The position numbers and the translations under genes are program-made. The notes beneath the pieces are model-generated. The model was not told the DNA's origin, searched no databases, and saw only the letters and a list, made by a program, of their open reading frames with translations. Of a DNA stretch of 64,000 nucleotides, positions 8,924-18,365 are shown one piece after another (position 1 is the first letter of the stretch; the number at the start of each line of letters is the position of its first letter). The DNA is from Aeromicrobium sp. Root236 (GTDB lineage Bacteria; Actinomycetota; Actinomycetes; Propionibacteriales; Nocardioidaceae): contig NZ_LMIS01000001.1 of assembly GCF_001428805.1 (NCBI RefSeq), positions 496,001 to 560,000 on the forward strand, read 5' to 3'.

Positions 8924-10462
8924 TCAGCGTACGAGCTGGGGCTCCCGCGCCGGAACCTTGGACTTGCTCGCCTTGCCCTTGAGGCTGCCGTCCGGGAACA
9001 GCCCGGTCTTCGACATCGTCAGCACGGCCGTCGCGTGGGCTGCGGCGTCGCCGAGCTCCTGCAACGCGGTCGTGTTGAGGTTGGAGATGTCGTCGCAGGC
9101 TGCGTGATAGCAGGCGTCGTACGGCTCACCGGCGGCACCGCCGTAGACGGCGGCCTCCTCGGGCGTCTTGATGCCCTCAGCACCGCTGAACAGGCCGCCG
9201 GCAGGGATGCCGGCCTCGATGAACGGTCCGTAGTCGGACCGGCCGTCGAAGTCTGTCGGCTCGGACGCGAGGCCCTTCGCACCGAAGTAGTCGGTGAAGA
9301 TCCGCTCGATCGCGTCGGATCCAGCCGGGCCGGCGTCGCCGCCCGCCGAGCCGTCACCGTCGTAGACGAAGCGGACGTAGTTGGGCGAGCCGAGCATGTC
9401 GAAGTTGAGGTTGGCGTAGATCTTCGACAGCTGGGAGTCGGACAGCGATGTCACGTAGTGCTCCGAGCCCAGCAGGCCGGCCTCCTCGGCACCCCAGAAC
9501 GCGAAGCGCACGGGGCGTTCGAGCTTCTTGGTGAGCTTGAGCGCCGACATCTGCTCGGCGATCTCGAGGATCGTCGCCGAGCCCGACCCGTTGTCGTTGA
9601 TGCCCGGTCCTGCGGCCACGCTGTCGAGGTGCGCGCCCACCACGACGACCTGGTCGGTGTTGGTGTGCTTCAGAGCCTTCGCCGGCAGGTCGGCGATCAC
9701 GTTCTCGGTCTCGCGGTTGAGATCGGTCTCGGTCTTGGTCGTCACCCTCGCGGTCACGCCGTCCGCGGCAAGTGCTGCGCCGTCCTCGTACGAGACGCCG
9801 ACGACGGGAATGCCGACGGGATCGCCGAGCGTGCCGGTCAGCAGCTCGTCACGGCCCGGCTGACCTTCGTTGAACATGATGACGGCGTCATAGCCGGCCG
9901 CGGCGGCGTTGACCGCCTTCTCGCCGAACGTGCACGTGCCCCGCTGGATCAGGGCGATCGCCGGCTCGGCCGGTGCGGGAGCGAAGTCGGAGGCCTCGCA
10001 ACCAGAGGTGCTGCTCGGCTCGGCCGCGGGCGGAATCATGACGTCGTTGGTCGGGATGACCGGCCCGGTCACGTCGCCTGTTCCGGAGTAGTCCATCGTG
10101 TGCGTCTCGACCTCGCGCTCGGTCGGCGTGAGCTGGGTCAGCGTGGCGGGCTCCAGCTCGCGGGTGAACGGAAAGGTGAACTTCTGCCGCTTGACCGTGT
10201 AGCCGGCCTGCTTGAGCTTCTTGGCGACGTAGTCAGCCGACTCCGTGTGACCCGGCAGGCCTGATGCCCGCGTGCCCTCGTTGCGGTTGGCGATGACCTG
10301 CAGCTGTCGCAGGTGCTGGACGATGCCACTGACCGTGACGGCCTTGGTGAGCTTGCTGGTGTCGACAGGTCTCGGCGTATGGCTTGTGGCTGTGGCCGGA
10401 CCCGCGACGAGAAGGCTTGCCGTCATGGTGACGGCAGCGATGGATGGCAAGAGTCTGCGCAT
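8924..10462 (-). CDS. Secreted M28-family aminopeptidase with PA domain
   Basis: 512-aa exported zinc peptidase. A Sec signal peptide (MRRLLPSIAAVTMTASLLVAG) ends near residue 27. A protease-associated (PA) domain spans about 125-240 (L-I-Q-R-G-T-C-T-F-G-E-K). The M28 core begins near 255 with zinc ligands in GAHLDSV and GINDNGSGS and the catalytic E-E pair in FWGAEEAGLLGSEHY. It resembles the Streptomyces griseus aminopeptidase group. I chose the ATG at 10462 over one 33 nt upstream because a GGGGGA ribosome site sits about 8 nt before it and the signal peptide starts there. Confidence 0.92.
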   Translation of the reverse strand: MRRLLPSIAAVTMTASLLVAGPATATSHTPRPVDTSKLTKAVTVSGIVQHLRQLQVIANRNEGTRASGLPGHTESADYVAKKLKQAGYTVKRQKFTFPFTRELEPATLTQLTPTEREVETHTMDYSGTGDVTGPVIPTNDVMIPPAAEPSSTSGCEASDFAPAPAEPAIALIQRGTCTFGEKAVNAAAAGYDAVIMFNEGQPGRDELLTGTLGDPVGIPVVGVSYEDGAALAADGVTARVTTKTETDLNRETENVIADLPAKALKHTNTDQVVVVGAHLDSVAAGPGINDNGSGSATILEIAEQMSALKLTKKLERPVRFAFWGAEEAGLLGSEHYVTSLSDSQLSKIYANLNFDMLGSPNYVRFVYDGDGSAGGDAGPAGSDAIERIFTDYFGAKGLASEPTDFDGRSDYGPFIEAGIPAGGLFSGAEGIKTPEEAAVYGGAAGEPYDACYHAACDDISNLNTTALQELGDAAAHATAVLTMSKTGLFPDGSLKGKASKSKVPAREPQLVR

Positions 10463-10580
10463 CTGTTGATCCCCCGATCGTGAGTTGGTCTCCACACACT
10501 AGGTCGGGGCATGGGACCTGTCACGTGTGGTTGCGACCTGCACGGACTGTCGCTGAGGTCGGCGCGGGTATCGTCTTCTC

Positions 10581-11660
10581 GTGAGCAGATGGCGCAAAGC
10601 ACAGGCACTGGCCGCATCGCAGGGCATCGACGCCCTCCTCATCACGCCGGGGGCGGATCTTCGCTACCTGACCGGCTATGTCGCGCTGCCGCTCGAACGG
10701 CTGACGTGCCTGGTGCTGCCGGCTGACGGCGACCCGACGCTCGTCGTCCCGACGCTCGAGAAGCCGGCCGCGGTCGCCTCGGGCGTCGACGTGCAGGTCG
10801 AGTCTTGGGACGAGACCGATGACCCGTACGCGCTGGTCGCCACGCTGGTCGGCGACGCCGCCACGATCGCGGTCGACGACCACATGTGGGCCTCACGGGT
10901 GTTCGCGTTCAGGGAGATGTTCCCCCATGCGCGCCAGGTGCTCGGCGGCGAGCTCGTCCAGCAGCTGCGCATCCGCAAGGACGCCGACGAGATCGATGCG
11001 CTGCGCGAGGCCGGTCTCGCGATCGACCGCGTGCACTCACGGATGGGTGAGTGGCTGCGGCCGGGCCGCACCGAGCGCGAAGTCGGCGCCGACATCGCCC
11101 GCGCGATCCTCGACGAGGGCCACGAGACGGTCGACTTCGTCATCGTGGGCTCCGGTCCCAACGGCGCGTCGCCGCACCACGAGGTCTCGGACCGGGTCAT
11201 CGAGGAGGGCGATCCGGTCGTCATCGACATCGGCGGCACCACCCACGCCGGCTACTGCTCGGACTCGACCCGCAACTACCTCGCCGGCGGCAGCGTCCCG
11301 GCCGCTTACGCCGAGGCGTACGCGGTGCTGCACGCGGCTCAGCAGGCCCAGCGCGAGCATGCGCGGCCGGGTGTCACGGCTGAGTCCGTCGACGCCATCG
11401 GTCGCACCCTGATCGCCGACGCGGGCTTCGGCGACCTGTTCATCCACCGCACCGGTCACGGCATCGGCCAGGAGACCCACGAGGAGCCCTACATCGTGGA
11501 GGGCAGCGACCTCGTGCTCGAAGAAGGCATGGCGTTCTCGATCGAGCCCGGCATCTACTTCGAGGGGCAGTTCGGCGCCCGCATCGAGGACATCGCGGTG
11601 TGCACGGCCGACGGTCTCGAGGTGCTCAACAACACGCCACGCGAGCTCGTCGTCCTGTGA
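10581..11660 (+). CDS. M24-family Xaa-Pro peptidase
   Basis: 359-aa metallopeptidase with an N-terminal creatinase-like domain (about 1-130) and a pita-bread catalytic domain. Metal ligands are visible in VIDIGGTTHAGYCSDSTR, HRTGHGIGQETHEEP, the E-P-G of FSIEPGIY and the final GARIEDIAV. Such enzymes cut the bond before proline in peptides; most lack a signal peptide and act in the cytosol. GTG start. The stop overlaps the likely GTG start of lnt, so the two may be coupled. Confidence 0.93.
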   Translation: MSRWRKAQALAASQGIDALLITPGADLRYLTGYVALPLERLTCLVLPADGDPTLVVPTLEKPAAVASGVDVQVESWDETDDPYALVATLVGDAATIAVDDHMWASRVFAFREMFPHARQVLGGELVQQLRIRKDADEIDALREAGLAIDRVHSRMGEWLRPGRTEREVGADIARAILDEGHETVDFVIVGSGPNGASPHHEVSDRVIEEGDPVVIDIGGTTHAGYCSDSTRNYLAGGSVPAAYAEAYAVLHAAQQAQREHARPGVTAESVDAIGRTLIADAGFGDLFIHRTGHGIGQETHEEPYIVEGSDLVLEEGMAFSIEPGIYFEGQFGARIEDIAVCTADGLEVLNNTPRELVVL

Positions 11661-13255
11661 CACCCAGCTGGGCGACCCTGACGCGCACCGGTCGAGCAGG
11701 ACCAGCCGGACTCGGGTCGGCACGGCACCTCACGCCTGACGTCGGCGCGCGCATCGCCTGGCCCGCTGCCGTGGCACTCGGCGTGCTCTCGTCGCTCAAC
11801 TTCGACCCGGTCGGCCTGCCGTACGCGATGGTCGTGGCGATCGGCGGCCTCACGTGGCTGGCCCACGCCCTGCGAGCGGCCCGCAAACGTACGGTCATGG
11901 TCACCGGCCTGCTCTATGGGCTCGCGTTCATGGGGCCGCTCATCTGGTGGATGAACGCGGTCAGCCATGGTGCGTACGTCGGGCTGGTCGTCGCCGAAGC
12001 CCTGTTCTACGTCCCCATCATGCTGGCGCTGCGCGCCTCCGCCCGTCTGCGGTGGTGGCCGCTCTGGGGCGCTGCGGTGTGGGTCCTCGGGGAGTGGGCT
12101 CGCGGGCGTTTCCCGTTCACGGGATTCCCCTGGGGTCGGCTGGCGCACACGTCGATCGACACGCCCTTCGAGGCGTACGCCCGGCTGGTCGCGATGCCGG
12201 GGACGAGTGCAGTGCTGTTCCTCGTCGCCGCCCTGCTGGTGGTGCTGGTGACGACGTCCGCGTGGCGCACCAGGGGTCTGGCCGTCGCCGGGGTGCTGGC
12301 GATCGCCGGGGTCGGCGCCGTCCTGCCGACGGGCATCGCCGGGGCTGACGGGACCCGACAGGTCGCGCTCGTCCAGGGCAACGTCCCCGGGGTGTTCCTG
12401 ACCTGGCCGATCGGCGAGATCTTCAAGCTCCATGCCGCGGAGACCGACAAGCTGGCTGACAAGATCGACGCCGGCGAGGTCCCCCGACCCGACATGGTGC
12501 TGTGGCCCGAGAACTCGACGGACACCGATCCCTACTTCGACGAGCCGGTCAAGCAGCGCATCCAGGCGCTCTCCAGGCGCATTGGCGCACCGATCCTGGT
12601 CGGCGGCATCTTCGACGGCCCGACCAGCTCCACGGCCTACAACGCGGGCGTCGTGTGGACAGCCGACGGCCCGGGGGAGCGCTACGTCAAGCTCAAGCCA
12701 GTGCCGTTCGGTGAGTACGTCCCGTGGCGCAAGCAGGCCGGGTTCTTCGTCAACCGCCTCGCCCGCGACATCCCGCGCGACATGGTCGCCGGGGACGAGC
12801 CCGGCGCGCTGCACATCGGCGACACGCTCATCGGCGACTCGATCTGCTACGACATCGCATACGACAGCGTGACCCGTGGGGCGGTCGACCGCGGCGCGCA
12901 GATGATCGTCGTGCAGACCAGCAACGCCGCGTTCACCAACACCTCGCAGCCCGAGCAGCAGTGGGACATCTCGAGGTTGCGCGCCATCGAGACCGGTCGG
13001 TGGGTCGCCGTGCCCTCGACCAACGGCATCACCGGATTCGTCGACCCTGACGGCCGCGGTGTCGCGCGCGCACCCATGCACGAGCCGGCCACGCTGAGTG
13101 CCAAGGTCACCCTGGCGTCCGGCAAGACTCCGGCGCTGGTCATCGGGGCGCCCCTGGAGTACGTCCTGGTGGTGCTGGGTCTGGGAGCATGGTGGTTCGG
13201 CACTCGACGAAGGACACCTGAAGGCGTGAGCGAACCCACCGAGGCGGAGGCATGA
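11657..13255 (+). CDS. lnt: Apolipoprotein N-acyltransferase
   Basis: 532-aa integral membrane enzyme that adds the third acyl chain to lipoproteins. About residues 20-230 are N-terminal membrane helices, 240-490 is the nitrilase-fold domain, and a last helix is near 500-520. The catalytic triad is visible as Glu in LWPENSTD, Lys in YVKLKPVPFGEY and Cys in GDSICYDIAYD. Start taken as GTG 11657, overlapping the M24 stop; an in-frame ATG at 11600 would sit deep inside the M24 gene. The stop overlaps ppm by 4 nt. In mycobacteria lnt and ppm are fused or adjacent. Confidence 0.93.
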   Translation: MTPSWATLTRTGRAGPAGLGSARHLTPDVGARIAWPAAVALGVLSSLNFDPVGLPYAMVVAIGGLTWLAHALRAARKRTVMVTGLLYGLAFMGPLIWWMNAVSHGAYVGLVVAEALFYVPIMLALRASARLRWWPLWGAAVWVLGEWARGRFPFTGFPWGRLAHTSIDTPFEAYARLVAMPGTSAVLFLVAALLVVLVTTSAWRTRGLAVAGVLAIAGVGAVLPTGIAGADGTRQVALVQGNVPGVFLTWPIGEIFKLHAAETDKLADKIDAGEVPRPDMVLWPENSTDTDPYFDEPVKQRIQALSRRIGAPILVGGIFDGPTSSTAYNAGVVWTADGPGERYVKLKPVPFGEYVPWRKQAGFFVNRLARDIPRDMVAGDEPGALHIGDTLIGDSICYDIAYDSVTRGAVDRGAQMIVVQTSNAAFTNTSQPEQQWDISRLRAIETGRWVAVPSTNGITGFVDPDGRGVARAPMHEPATLSAKVTLASGKTPALVIGAPLEYVLVVLGLGAWWFGTRRRTPEGVSEPTEAEA

Positions 13256-13989
13256 CCCGCACCCTGGTCGTCATCCCGACCTACAACGAGGCCGACAACG
13301 TCGCGTGGATCGTCGAGCAGCTGCACCTCGCGCAGCCGGGTGTCGACGTCCTGATCGCCGACGACGGCTCTCCTGACGGCACTGGAGAGATCGCCGACTC
13401 CCTGGCAGCCGACGATCCCCGGGTCAACGTCATGCACCGCAGCGGCAAGCAAGGGCTCGGCTCGGCGTACCGCGCAGGCTTCGCCTGGGGCATCGAACGC
13501 GGCTACGACGTGCTGGTCGAGATGGACGCCGACGGCTCGCACCGTCCCGAGGACCTCGGGAGGCTGCTCGAGGCGAGCGACGCCGGCGCCGACCTCGTGC
13601 TCGGGTCGCGGTGGGTCGACGGCGGGGGAGTCGTCAACTGGCCGTGGCACCGGCGATTCATCTCCCGCGGCGGCACGTTCTACGCCCGCCTGATGCTCGG
13701 CATCCCGGTCAAGGACGCGACCGGGGGATTCCGGGCGTTCCACCGCCAGACGCTCGAGAAGCTGCCGCTCGACGAGGTGGCCTCGCAGGGCTACTGCTTC
13801 CAGATCGACATGGCGCGCCGCGTGCTCGGCGCCGGCATGACGATCGTCGAGGTGCCCATCACGTTCGTCGAGCGTGAGCGCGGCGAGTCCAAGATGAGCG
13901 GTGGGATCGTGCGCGAAGCGCTGTGGCGGGTGACGGTGTGGGGCCTCCAGCGGCTGATCTCCAAGCCGTCACGCCTGCGCCGTTCCTAA
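13252..13989 (+). CDS. ppm1: Polyprenol-phosphate mannose synthase (GT2)
   Basis: 245-aa family-2 glycosyltransferase that transfers mannose from GDP-mannose to polyprenyl phosphate. The product is the donor for lipoglycan and protein mannosylation. GT2 signatures visible are VVIPTYNEADN at the start, IADDGSPDGTG near residue 40 and a D-A-D metal motif in VEMDADGSHRPEDL near 90. No C-terminal membrane domain is present, so it likely depends on the co-translated Lnt membrane portion, as in mycobacterial Ppm1. It overlaps lnt by 4 nt (ATGA) and faces the cupin gene. Confidence 0.93.
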   Translation: MTRTLVVIPTYNEADNVAWIVEQLHLAQPGVDVLIADDGSPDGTGEIADSLAADDPRVNVMHRSGKQGLGSAYRAGFAWGIERGYDVLVEMDADGSHRPEDLGRLLEASDAGADLVLGSRWVDGGGVVNWPWHRRFISRGGTFYARLMLGIPVKDATGGFRAFHRQTLEKLPLDEVASQGYCFQIDMARRVLGAGMTIVEVPITFVERERGESKMSGGIVREALWRVTVWGLQRLISKPSRLRRS

Positions 13990-14007
13990 CCCTGGGCGCG
14001 GTCACCT

Positions 14008-14418
14008 TCAGCTCACGGCTGGGGCCGCGGAGTACTCCTCGTCGGTGACCGGCTGCAGCCAGTGGACGACCTCGTGCTGGTCATCGCCTTCGTTGATCGC
14101 GAGGTGAACCATGAGTCGGTGGGGTGCGGCGCCGTGCCAGTGCTCCTCGTCGGCCTCGAAGAGGACGCGATCTCCCGGCCGGATGACCTCGACGGGACCG
14201 CCCCGTCGTTGGCACAGGCCGACGCCTTCGGTCACGAAGACGGTCTGGCTCAACGGGTGGCGGTGCCAGTGGGTGCGGGCTCCCGGCATGAAGTGCACGA
14301 GTGCCGCGGTCACACGCGACGGCGGCGGCGCAGCGGCAACCGAGTCGATGTAGACGTCCCCGGTGAACCAGTCGCTGGGTCCCTTCATGGTGTCGGTCGA
14401 GCTGCGGGTGATCTGCAT
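14008..14418 (-). CDS. Cupin-domain protein
   Basis: 136-aa single-domain cupin. Cupin motif 1 is seen as GARTHWHRHPLSQTVFVTEG, with the metal-binding His residues and Glu, and motif 2 as PGDRVLFEADEEHWHG. Similar small cupins are annotated as hydroxynitrile-lyase-like or quercetinase-like, but the substrate cannot be told from sequence. It lies 9 nt downstream of the MmyB-like regulator on the same strand, so it is probably co-transcribed. The divergent alcohol dehydrogenase may belong to the same response. Confidence 0.85.
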   Translation of the reverse strand: MQITRSSTDTMKGPSDWFTGDVYIDSVAAAPPPSRVTAALVHFMPGARTHWHRHPLSQTVFVTEGVGLCQRRGGPVEVIRPGDRVLFEADEEHWHGAAPHRLMVHLAINEGDDQHEVVHWLQPVTDEEYSAAPAVS

Positions 14419-14427
14419 GATTCCTAC

Positions 14428-15321
14428 CTAGGTTCTGGGAGGGGTGGTTGACGGGGCGGAGGGCGCCGTCCACGAGGCGAGCAGACGGAGTCGTTCGGCC
14501 GAGGGCGAGCCCGGTTCGGCGGTGTAGACCATCAGGACGAGCCCGGGCTCGGCGGTGATGGCCAGCTCCTCGTACGCCAAGGTCAGCTCCCCGACGACGG
14601 GGTGGTGAAACCGCTTGGTGCCTGAGCCGTGGATACGAACGTTGTGGTCTGCCCAGAGGCGGCGGAAGGTCTCGCTCTGCGTCGAGAGCTCGCCGACGAG
14701 ATTCTGCAGTCCACGGTCGTGAGGATCGCGGCCGGCCTCGATGCGCATGATGCCGACGCACATCTGGGCGAACAGCTCCCAGTCCGGATAGAAGTCACGG
14801 GAGGCAGGATCGAGGAACTGGAACCGCGCCAGGTTGGGGAGCCGGCCGTCCTCGCCGATGACGGGGGAGTAGAACGCGCGGCCCAGCTTGTTGGTGGCCA
14901 ACAGGTTCTGCTGAGGATCGCGGACGAACGCGACGCCCTCGGTGATCGCCTCCAGCGCCCACTGCAGGCTGAGACGGGACGCAGCCTTGCTGGGCGTACG
15001 CCGACGGGCTCGTCCCGAGGTGGGGATGCCGTCTGCAGCACGGGCCAGGTCGAGCAGATGGGCGTGCTCGGTCTCGTCGAGCTGAAGGGCTCGCGCCAGT
15101 CCGTCGAGCACCCCGGACGAGGCACCGGCGATGTTGCCGCGCTCGAGGCGGGCGTAGTACTCGACGCTCAGTCCGGCCAAGGACGCGACCTCACTCCGAC
15201 GCAGTCCGGGCACCCGGCGGCTGCCGGTGGTCGGGAGTCCGACCTGGTCCGGGGTGATGCGCGCACGTCGGGTGGTGAGGAACTCGCGTACCTCTTGGCG
15301 TACGTCCTTGCGCTGGTCCAC
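14428..15321 (-). CDS. Helix-turn-helix regulator with MmyB-like ligand-binding domain
   Basis: 297-aa regulator. An XRE-type HTH covers about residues 20-85 (RRSEVASLAGLSVEYYARLERG). A PAS-like MmyB/MLTR ligand-binding domain covers about 105-280 (LQWALEAITEGVAFVRDPQQNLLATN; FLDPASRDFYPDWE). In actinobacteria these regulators usually control a divergently transcribed oxidoreductase. Here a zinc alcohol dehydrogenase diverges from it across 158 nt. The ligand is unknown; family studies suggest fatty-acid-like or aromatic ligands. Confidence 0.9.
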   Translation of the reverse strand: MDQRKDVRQEVREFLTTRRARITPDQVGLPTTGSRRVPGLRRSEVASLAGLSVEYYARLERGNIAGASSGVLDGLARALQLDETEHAHLLDLARAADGIPTSGRARRRTPSKAASRLSLQWALEAITEGVAFVRDPQQNLLATNKLGRAFYSPVIGEDGRLPNLARFQFLDPASRDFYPDWELFAQMCVGIMRIEAGRDPHDRGLQNLVGELSTQSETFRRLWADHNVRIHGSGTKRFHHPVVGELTLAYEELAITAEPGLVLMVYTAEPGSPSAERLRLLASWTAPSAPSTTPPRT

Positions 15322-15371
15322 ATGACAACCCTAGGCCCGGGGGACGCAGGGCCGAAGCCGCGAGGGATGCC

Positions 15372-15393
15372 CTGTCAGTACACGTATCGACAG
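15372..15393. promoter_or_regulatory. Weak inverted repeat in regulator/ADH intergenic region
   Basis: CTGTC and GACAG arms are separated by 12 nt in the 158-nt gap between the divergent MmyB-like regulator and the alcohol dehydrogenase. Position suits an operator; the arms are short, so support is weak. Confidence 0.3.
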
Positions 15394-15479
15394 TGACTTC
15401 CTGCCCGTCTCGCCTTCACGTTGACTGATGGTGTGGCGTCGAACGGCGTCGCAACGAACCATCGACGAAGAGGAGCACG

Positions 15480-16499
15480 ATGCGTCAGGTAGTCATGCAT
15501 GGGCCCGGTGACGTCCGGGTCGAGGACCGCGAGAACCCGGCGATCATCGAACCGACAGACGCGATCATCCGCCTGTCGGCGACCTGCATCTGCGGCAGCG
15601 ACCTGTGGCCGTACCGGGGCGCGGAGCCCGTCGACCACCAGGTGATGGGACATGAGTACGTGGGAGTCGTCGAGGAGATCGGCTCCGAGGTGCACACCAT
15701 CAAGGTGGGAGACTTCGTGGTCGGATCGTTCTGGGCCTCCGACAACACCTGTGAGGTCTGCCGGGCCGGCTATCAGGCGTACTGCACGCACCGGGTGCTG
15801 ATGGGCACCCTCGGCACGCAGTCCGAGCTTGCCCGCGTCCCGCTTGCCGACGGAACACTCGTCGCGACCCCCGGCATGCCCGAGCCGGATCTCATCCCGT
15901 CGCTCATGGCCGCCTCAGACGTGCTCGGCACCGGGTGGTTCGCCGCCGTCGCGGCCGAGGTCGGTCCTGGCAAGACGGTGGCAGTCGTCGGCGACGGCGC
16001 GGTCGGCCTGCTGGGCGTCCTCGCCGCCAAGCAGCTCGGCGCCGCACGCATCATCGCGTTCAGCCGGCACGCCGACCGGCAGGCACTGGCCCGCGAGTTC
16101 GGTGCCACCGACATCGTCGTGGAGCGAGGCGAGGCGGGCGTCGCCAAGGTCAAGGAGCTCACCGGCGGCCTCGGCGCGCACTCGGTCATCGAGGCGGTCG
16201 GCACCCAGGAAGCGATGATGCAGGCGATCCACTCCACCAGGCCTGGTGGCCACGTCGGGTTCGTCGGCGTCTCGCACGACGTCGCCATCCCGGGCGACGA
16301 GCTGTTCATGGCGGGCGTCCACATTCACGGGGGACCCGCACCCGTACGCCAGTTCCTGCCCGACCTGATCCAGCTCATCTGGAACCGAGCAATCGATCCG
16401 GGCAAGGTGTTCGACCTCACCCTGCCGCTCGATCGTGCTGCCGAGGGCTATCAGGCGATGGACGAGCGCTCCGCCATCAAGGTGCTGCTCACGCTGTGA
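15480..16499 (+). CDS. Zinc-dependent alcohol dehydrogenase
   Basis: 339-aa medium-chain dehydrogenase. The catalytic zinc site is suggested by CICGSD (about residue 37) and GHEYVG (about 57). The structural zinc site is reduced: only two Cys remain in TCEVCRAGYQAYC plus one downstream. A Rossmann G-x-G-x-x-G-like motif is seen as VVGDGAVGLLG near 170. It is divergent from the MmyB-like regulator and overlaps the next lipoprotein gene by 4 nt (GTGA). A GAGGAG ribosome site precedes the ATG. The substrate is unknown. Confidence 0.9.
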   Translation: MRQVVMHGPGDVRVEDRENPAIIEPTDAIIRLSATCICGSDLWPYRGAEPVDHQVMGHEYVGVVEEIGSEVHTIKVGDFVVGSFWASDNTCEVCRAGYQAYCTHRVLMGTLGTQSELARVPLADGTLVATPGMPEPDLIPSLMAASDVLGTGWFAAVAAEVGPGKTVAVVGDGAVGLLGVLAAKQLGAARIIAFSRHADRQALAREFGATDIVVERGEAGVAKVKELTGGLGAHSVIEAVGTQEAMMQAIHSTRPGGHVGFVGVSHDVAIPGDELFMAGVHIHGGPAPVRQFLPDLIQLIWNRAIDPGKVFDLTLPLDRAAEGYQAMDERSAIKVLLTL

Positions 16500-17026
16500 A
16501 GGCCTCCATGGCTGCGTTGATCGTGGTGCTGCTGGCCGCCACCACGGTGGCCTGCGGCGATTCGGAAGGCCCCGGCACCGGGGCCCCCTCACCACGCCCG
16601 AGCGACACGACTCGCACCGGCGTGCCCCACGCGAAAGCCGCCACCCCCGGCGGCAGCGACACGGAGGAGAACATGCGCATCCGCATCACCATCGGCGAGC
16701 AGCGACTCACCGGCACCCTCGAGGACAGCGCGGCAGCTGACGATCTGCTCGGGCAGCTCCCGTTGACGATCGACATGACGGACCACGACGGCGTCGAGAA
16801 GACCGGTCCGCTGCCGTCGGCGCTGTCGTTGAAGGGCCAGCCCGAAGGAGCGGACCCCGACGTGGGGGCCATCGGCTACTACGCGCCGGGCCGCGACCTG
16901 GTCCTGTACTACGGTGACCAGTCCTACTTCGACGGCATCGTGGTCCTGGGGTCGCTCGACGGCGACGCCGCAGAGCGGATCGCGGAGCTGGACGGTGCCG
17001 TCACCGCCACCATCGAGGCGGGCTGA
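16496..17026 (+). CDS. Lipoprotein with cyclophilin-like fold
   Basis: 176-aa predicted lipoprotein. The GTG start overlaps the dehydrogenase stop; a second possible start is ATG 16508. The signal peptide is [15 protein letters not shown] with lipobox T-V-A-C and Cys about residue 20. A Pro/Ser/Thr-rich linker runs to about 58. A cyclophilin-like-2 domain follows, opening [19 protein letters not shown], with the L-P-L-T-I-D-M and [10 protein letters not shown] motifs. Members of this domain family are often co-located with redox genes; no isomerase activity is established for them. Confidence 0.82.
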   Translation: MKASMAALIVVLLAATTVACGDSEGPGTGAPSPRPSDTTRTGVPHAKAATPGGSDTEENMRIRITIGEQRLTGTLEDSAAADDLLGQLPLTIDMTDHDGVEKTGPLPSALSLKGQPEGADPDVGAIGYYAPGRDLVLYYGDQSYFDGIVVLGSLDGDAAERIAELDGAVTATIEAG

Positions 17027-17031
17027 GTCGG

Positions 17032-17619
17032 ATGGAGCTGCAGGACTTCCTGGACCACGTCAACAGCGGCGCGCTCATCGTGGGTGGGTCGGAGCACCAC
17101 CGCTTCATGCACGATGCGGCGCAGACCGCCTTTCGCATCACCAGCGCGTTGAACTCCGGCTACCGCAGCCCTGATGAGCTACGCGCGATGCTCGCCGAAC
17201 TCACCGGAAAGGCTGTGGACGAGTCGGTCGCGCTCTTCCCGCCCTTCCACACCGAGTTCGGCAAGAACCTGACCCTCGGCAAGAACGTGTTCGTCAACCT
17301 CGGCTGTCGCTTCCAGGACACCGGGGGCATCACCATCGGCGACGGCTCGCTGATCGGGCACGGCAGCACCCTCACGACGCTCAACCATGCGGTCGATCCC
17401 GGTCGACGTTCCGACATGCTGCCGGCGCCGATCGTCATCGGTCGCAACGTGTGGCTAGGGGCCTCCGTGACGGTCGTCCCGGGCGTGACGATCGGAGACG
17501 GCGCCGTCGTGGGAGCGGGGTCCGTGGTCACGCGGGATGTGCCTGCCGACACCATCGTCGCCGGTGTTCCTGCCAAGCTCATCCGCACAACAGGCTTTGG
17601 AGCGGACGCGAGGATTTGA
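17032..17619 (+). CDS. Sugar O-acetyltransferase (hexapeptide-repeat, maltose acetyltransferase-like)
   Basis: 195-aa left-handed beta-helix acetyltransferase. Residues about 1-55 resemble the maltose-acetyltransferase N-terminal helical domain. Hexapeptide repeats run from about 75 to 185 ([58 protein letters not shown]). The catalytic His is probably that of TTLNHA. The normal family end is near PAKLIR; here about ten further residues are encoded by DNA antisense to the tRNA-Gly 3' half before the stop. Confidence 0.9.
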   Translation: MELQDFLDHVNSGALIVGGSEHHRFMHDAAQTAFRITSALNSGYRSPDELRAMLAELTGKAVDESVALFPPFHTEFGKNLTLGKNVFVNLGCRFQDTGGITIGDGSLIGHGSTLTTLNHAVDPGRRSDMLPAPIVIGRNVWLGASVTVVPGVTIGDGAVVGAGSVVTRDVPADTIVAGVPAKLIRTTGFGADARI

Positions 17620-17671
17620 ACCTCGACCCATTCCCTGGAAGGGAAGCGTGCTGCAACTACACCACGTCCGC
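17598..17671 (-). tRNA. tRNA-Gly (anticodon TCC), CCA encoded
   Basis: The minus strand from 17671 to 17601 folds as a cloverleaf. Acceptor arms are GCGGACG (17671-17665) and CGTCCGC (17608-17602). The T arm carries GGTTCAAATCC. The anticodon loop is CTTCCAG, giving anticodon TCC, with one C/T mismatch at the outer pair of the anticodon stem. The discriminator base is T and the CCA is encoded at 17600-17598. Its 3' half overlaps, in antisense, the last 22 nt of the acetyltransferase gene. Confidence 0.92.
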
Positions 17672-17793
17672 GAGGCCGGCCTCTGTCGAGACCGACGACC
17701 TCGAAGTATGCCATCTCGGCCGTGGCCGCCGACGGGGTGTACCGCGGGAGCACCAGGACCGTTTACGTCTGCTCCGTTGGCCATAATGAGCCC

Positions 17794-18360
17794 ATGACTC
17801 AGCCGACGCTCAAGACGGCGCGGATCGTCCTGGTGCCCCTTGCCGACGAGCACCTGGATCTCGAGGTCGAGCTGGACTCGGATCCTGAGGTGATGCGCTA
17901 CCTGGACCGGGGTGCTCGTTCCCGCAGCGAGACCGAGGCAGCGCACCAGCGGAGGATGCGTGCCGCCGAGGAGGTCCCGGGTCTGGGGTTCTGGGTGGGC
18001 TTCGTCGACGGCGAGTTCGTCGGCTGGTGGATCCTTCAGCCGCCGAATGGGCCCGACCAGCCAACGGTCGATGGCGAGGCGGAGCTGGGCTACCGGCTCC
18101 TGCGGAAGCACTGGCGTCTCGGATATGCCAGCGAGGGCTCGCGCGAGCTCATGCGCTATGGATTCGACGAAGTGGGGCTGAACCGGATCTTCGCGCAGAC
18201 CCTCACCATCAACCGTCCCTCCCGAGCCACCATGGCCAGCGTCGGCCTGACGTACGCTCGCGCGTTCGACTCGAGCGAGTCGTTCCCTGGGGCGGAGCAC
18301 GGCGAGGTCGAGTACGAGATCACCCGCGACGCATACCTGGCTCTCCAGGCTGGGGAGTGA
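17794..18360 (+). CDS. GNAT acetyltransferase, RimJ/RimL type
   Basis: 188-aa GNAT-fold protein that would transfer acetyl from acetyl-CoA to an amine. It opens TARIVLVPLADEHLD, typical of the RimJ/RimL-like acetyltransferase_3 group. The acetyl-CoA-binding region is seen around LGYRLLRKHWRLGYASEG (about residues 95-112), and the NRIFAQTLTINRPSRATMASVG stretch is conserved. The start at 17794 was preferred over an in-frame ATG 72 nt upstream because homology begins there. The substrate is unknown. Confidence 0.88.
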   Translation: MTQPTLKTARIVLVPLADEHLDLEVELDSDPEVMRYLDRGARSRSETEAAHQRRMRAAEEVPGLGFWVGFVDGEFVGWWILQPPNGPDQPTVDGEAELGYRLLRKHWRLGYASEGSRELMRYGFDEVGLNRIFAQTLTINRPSRATMASVGLTYARAFDSSESFPGAEHGEVEYEITRDAYLALQAGE

Positions 18361-18365
18361 CCGGG

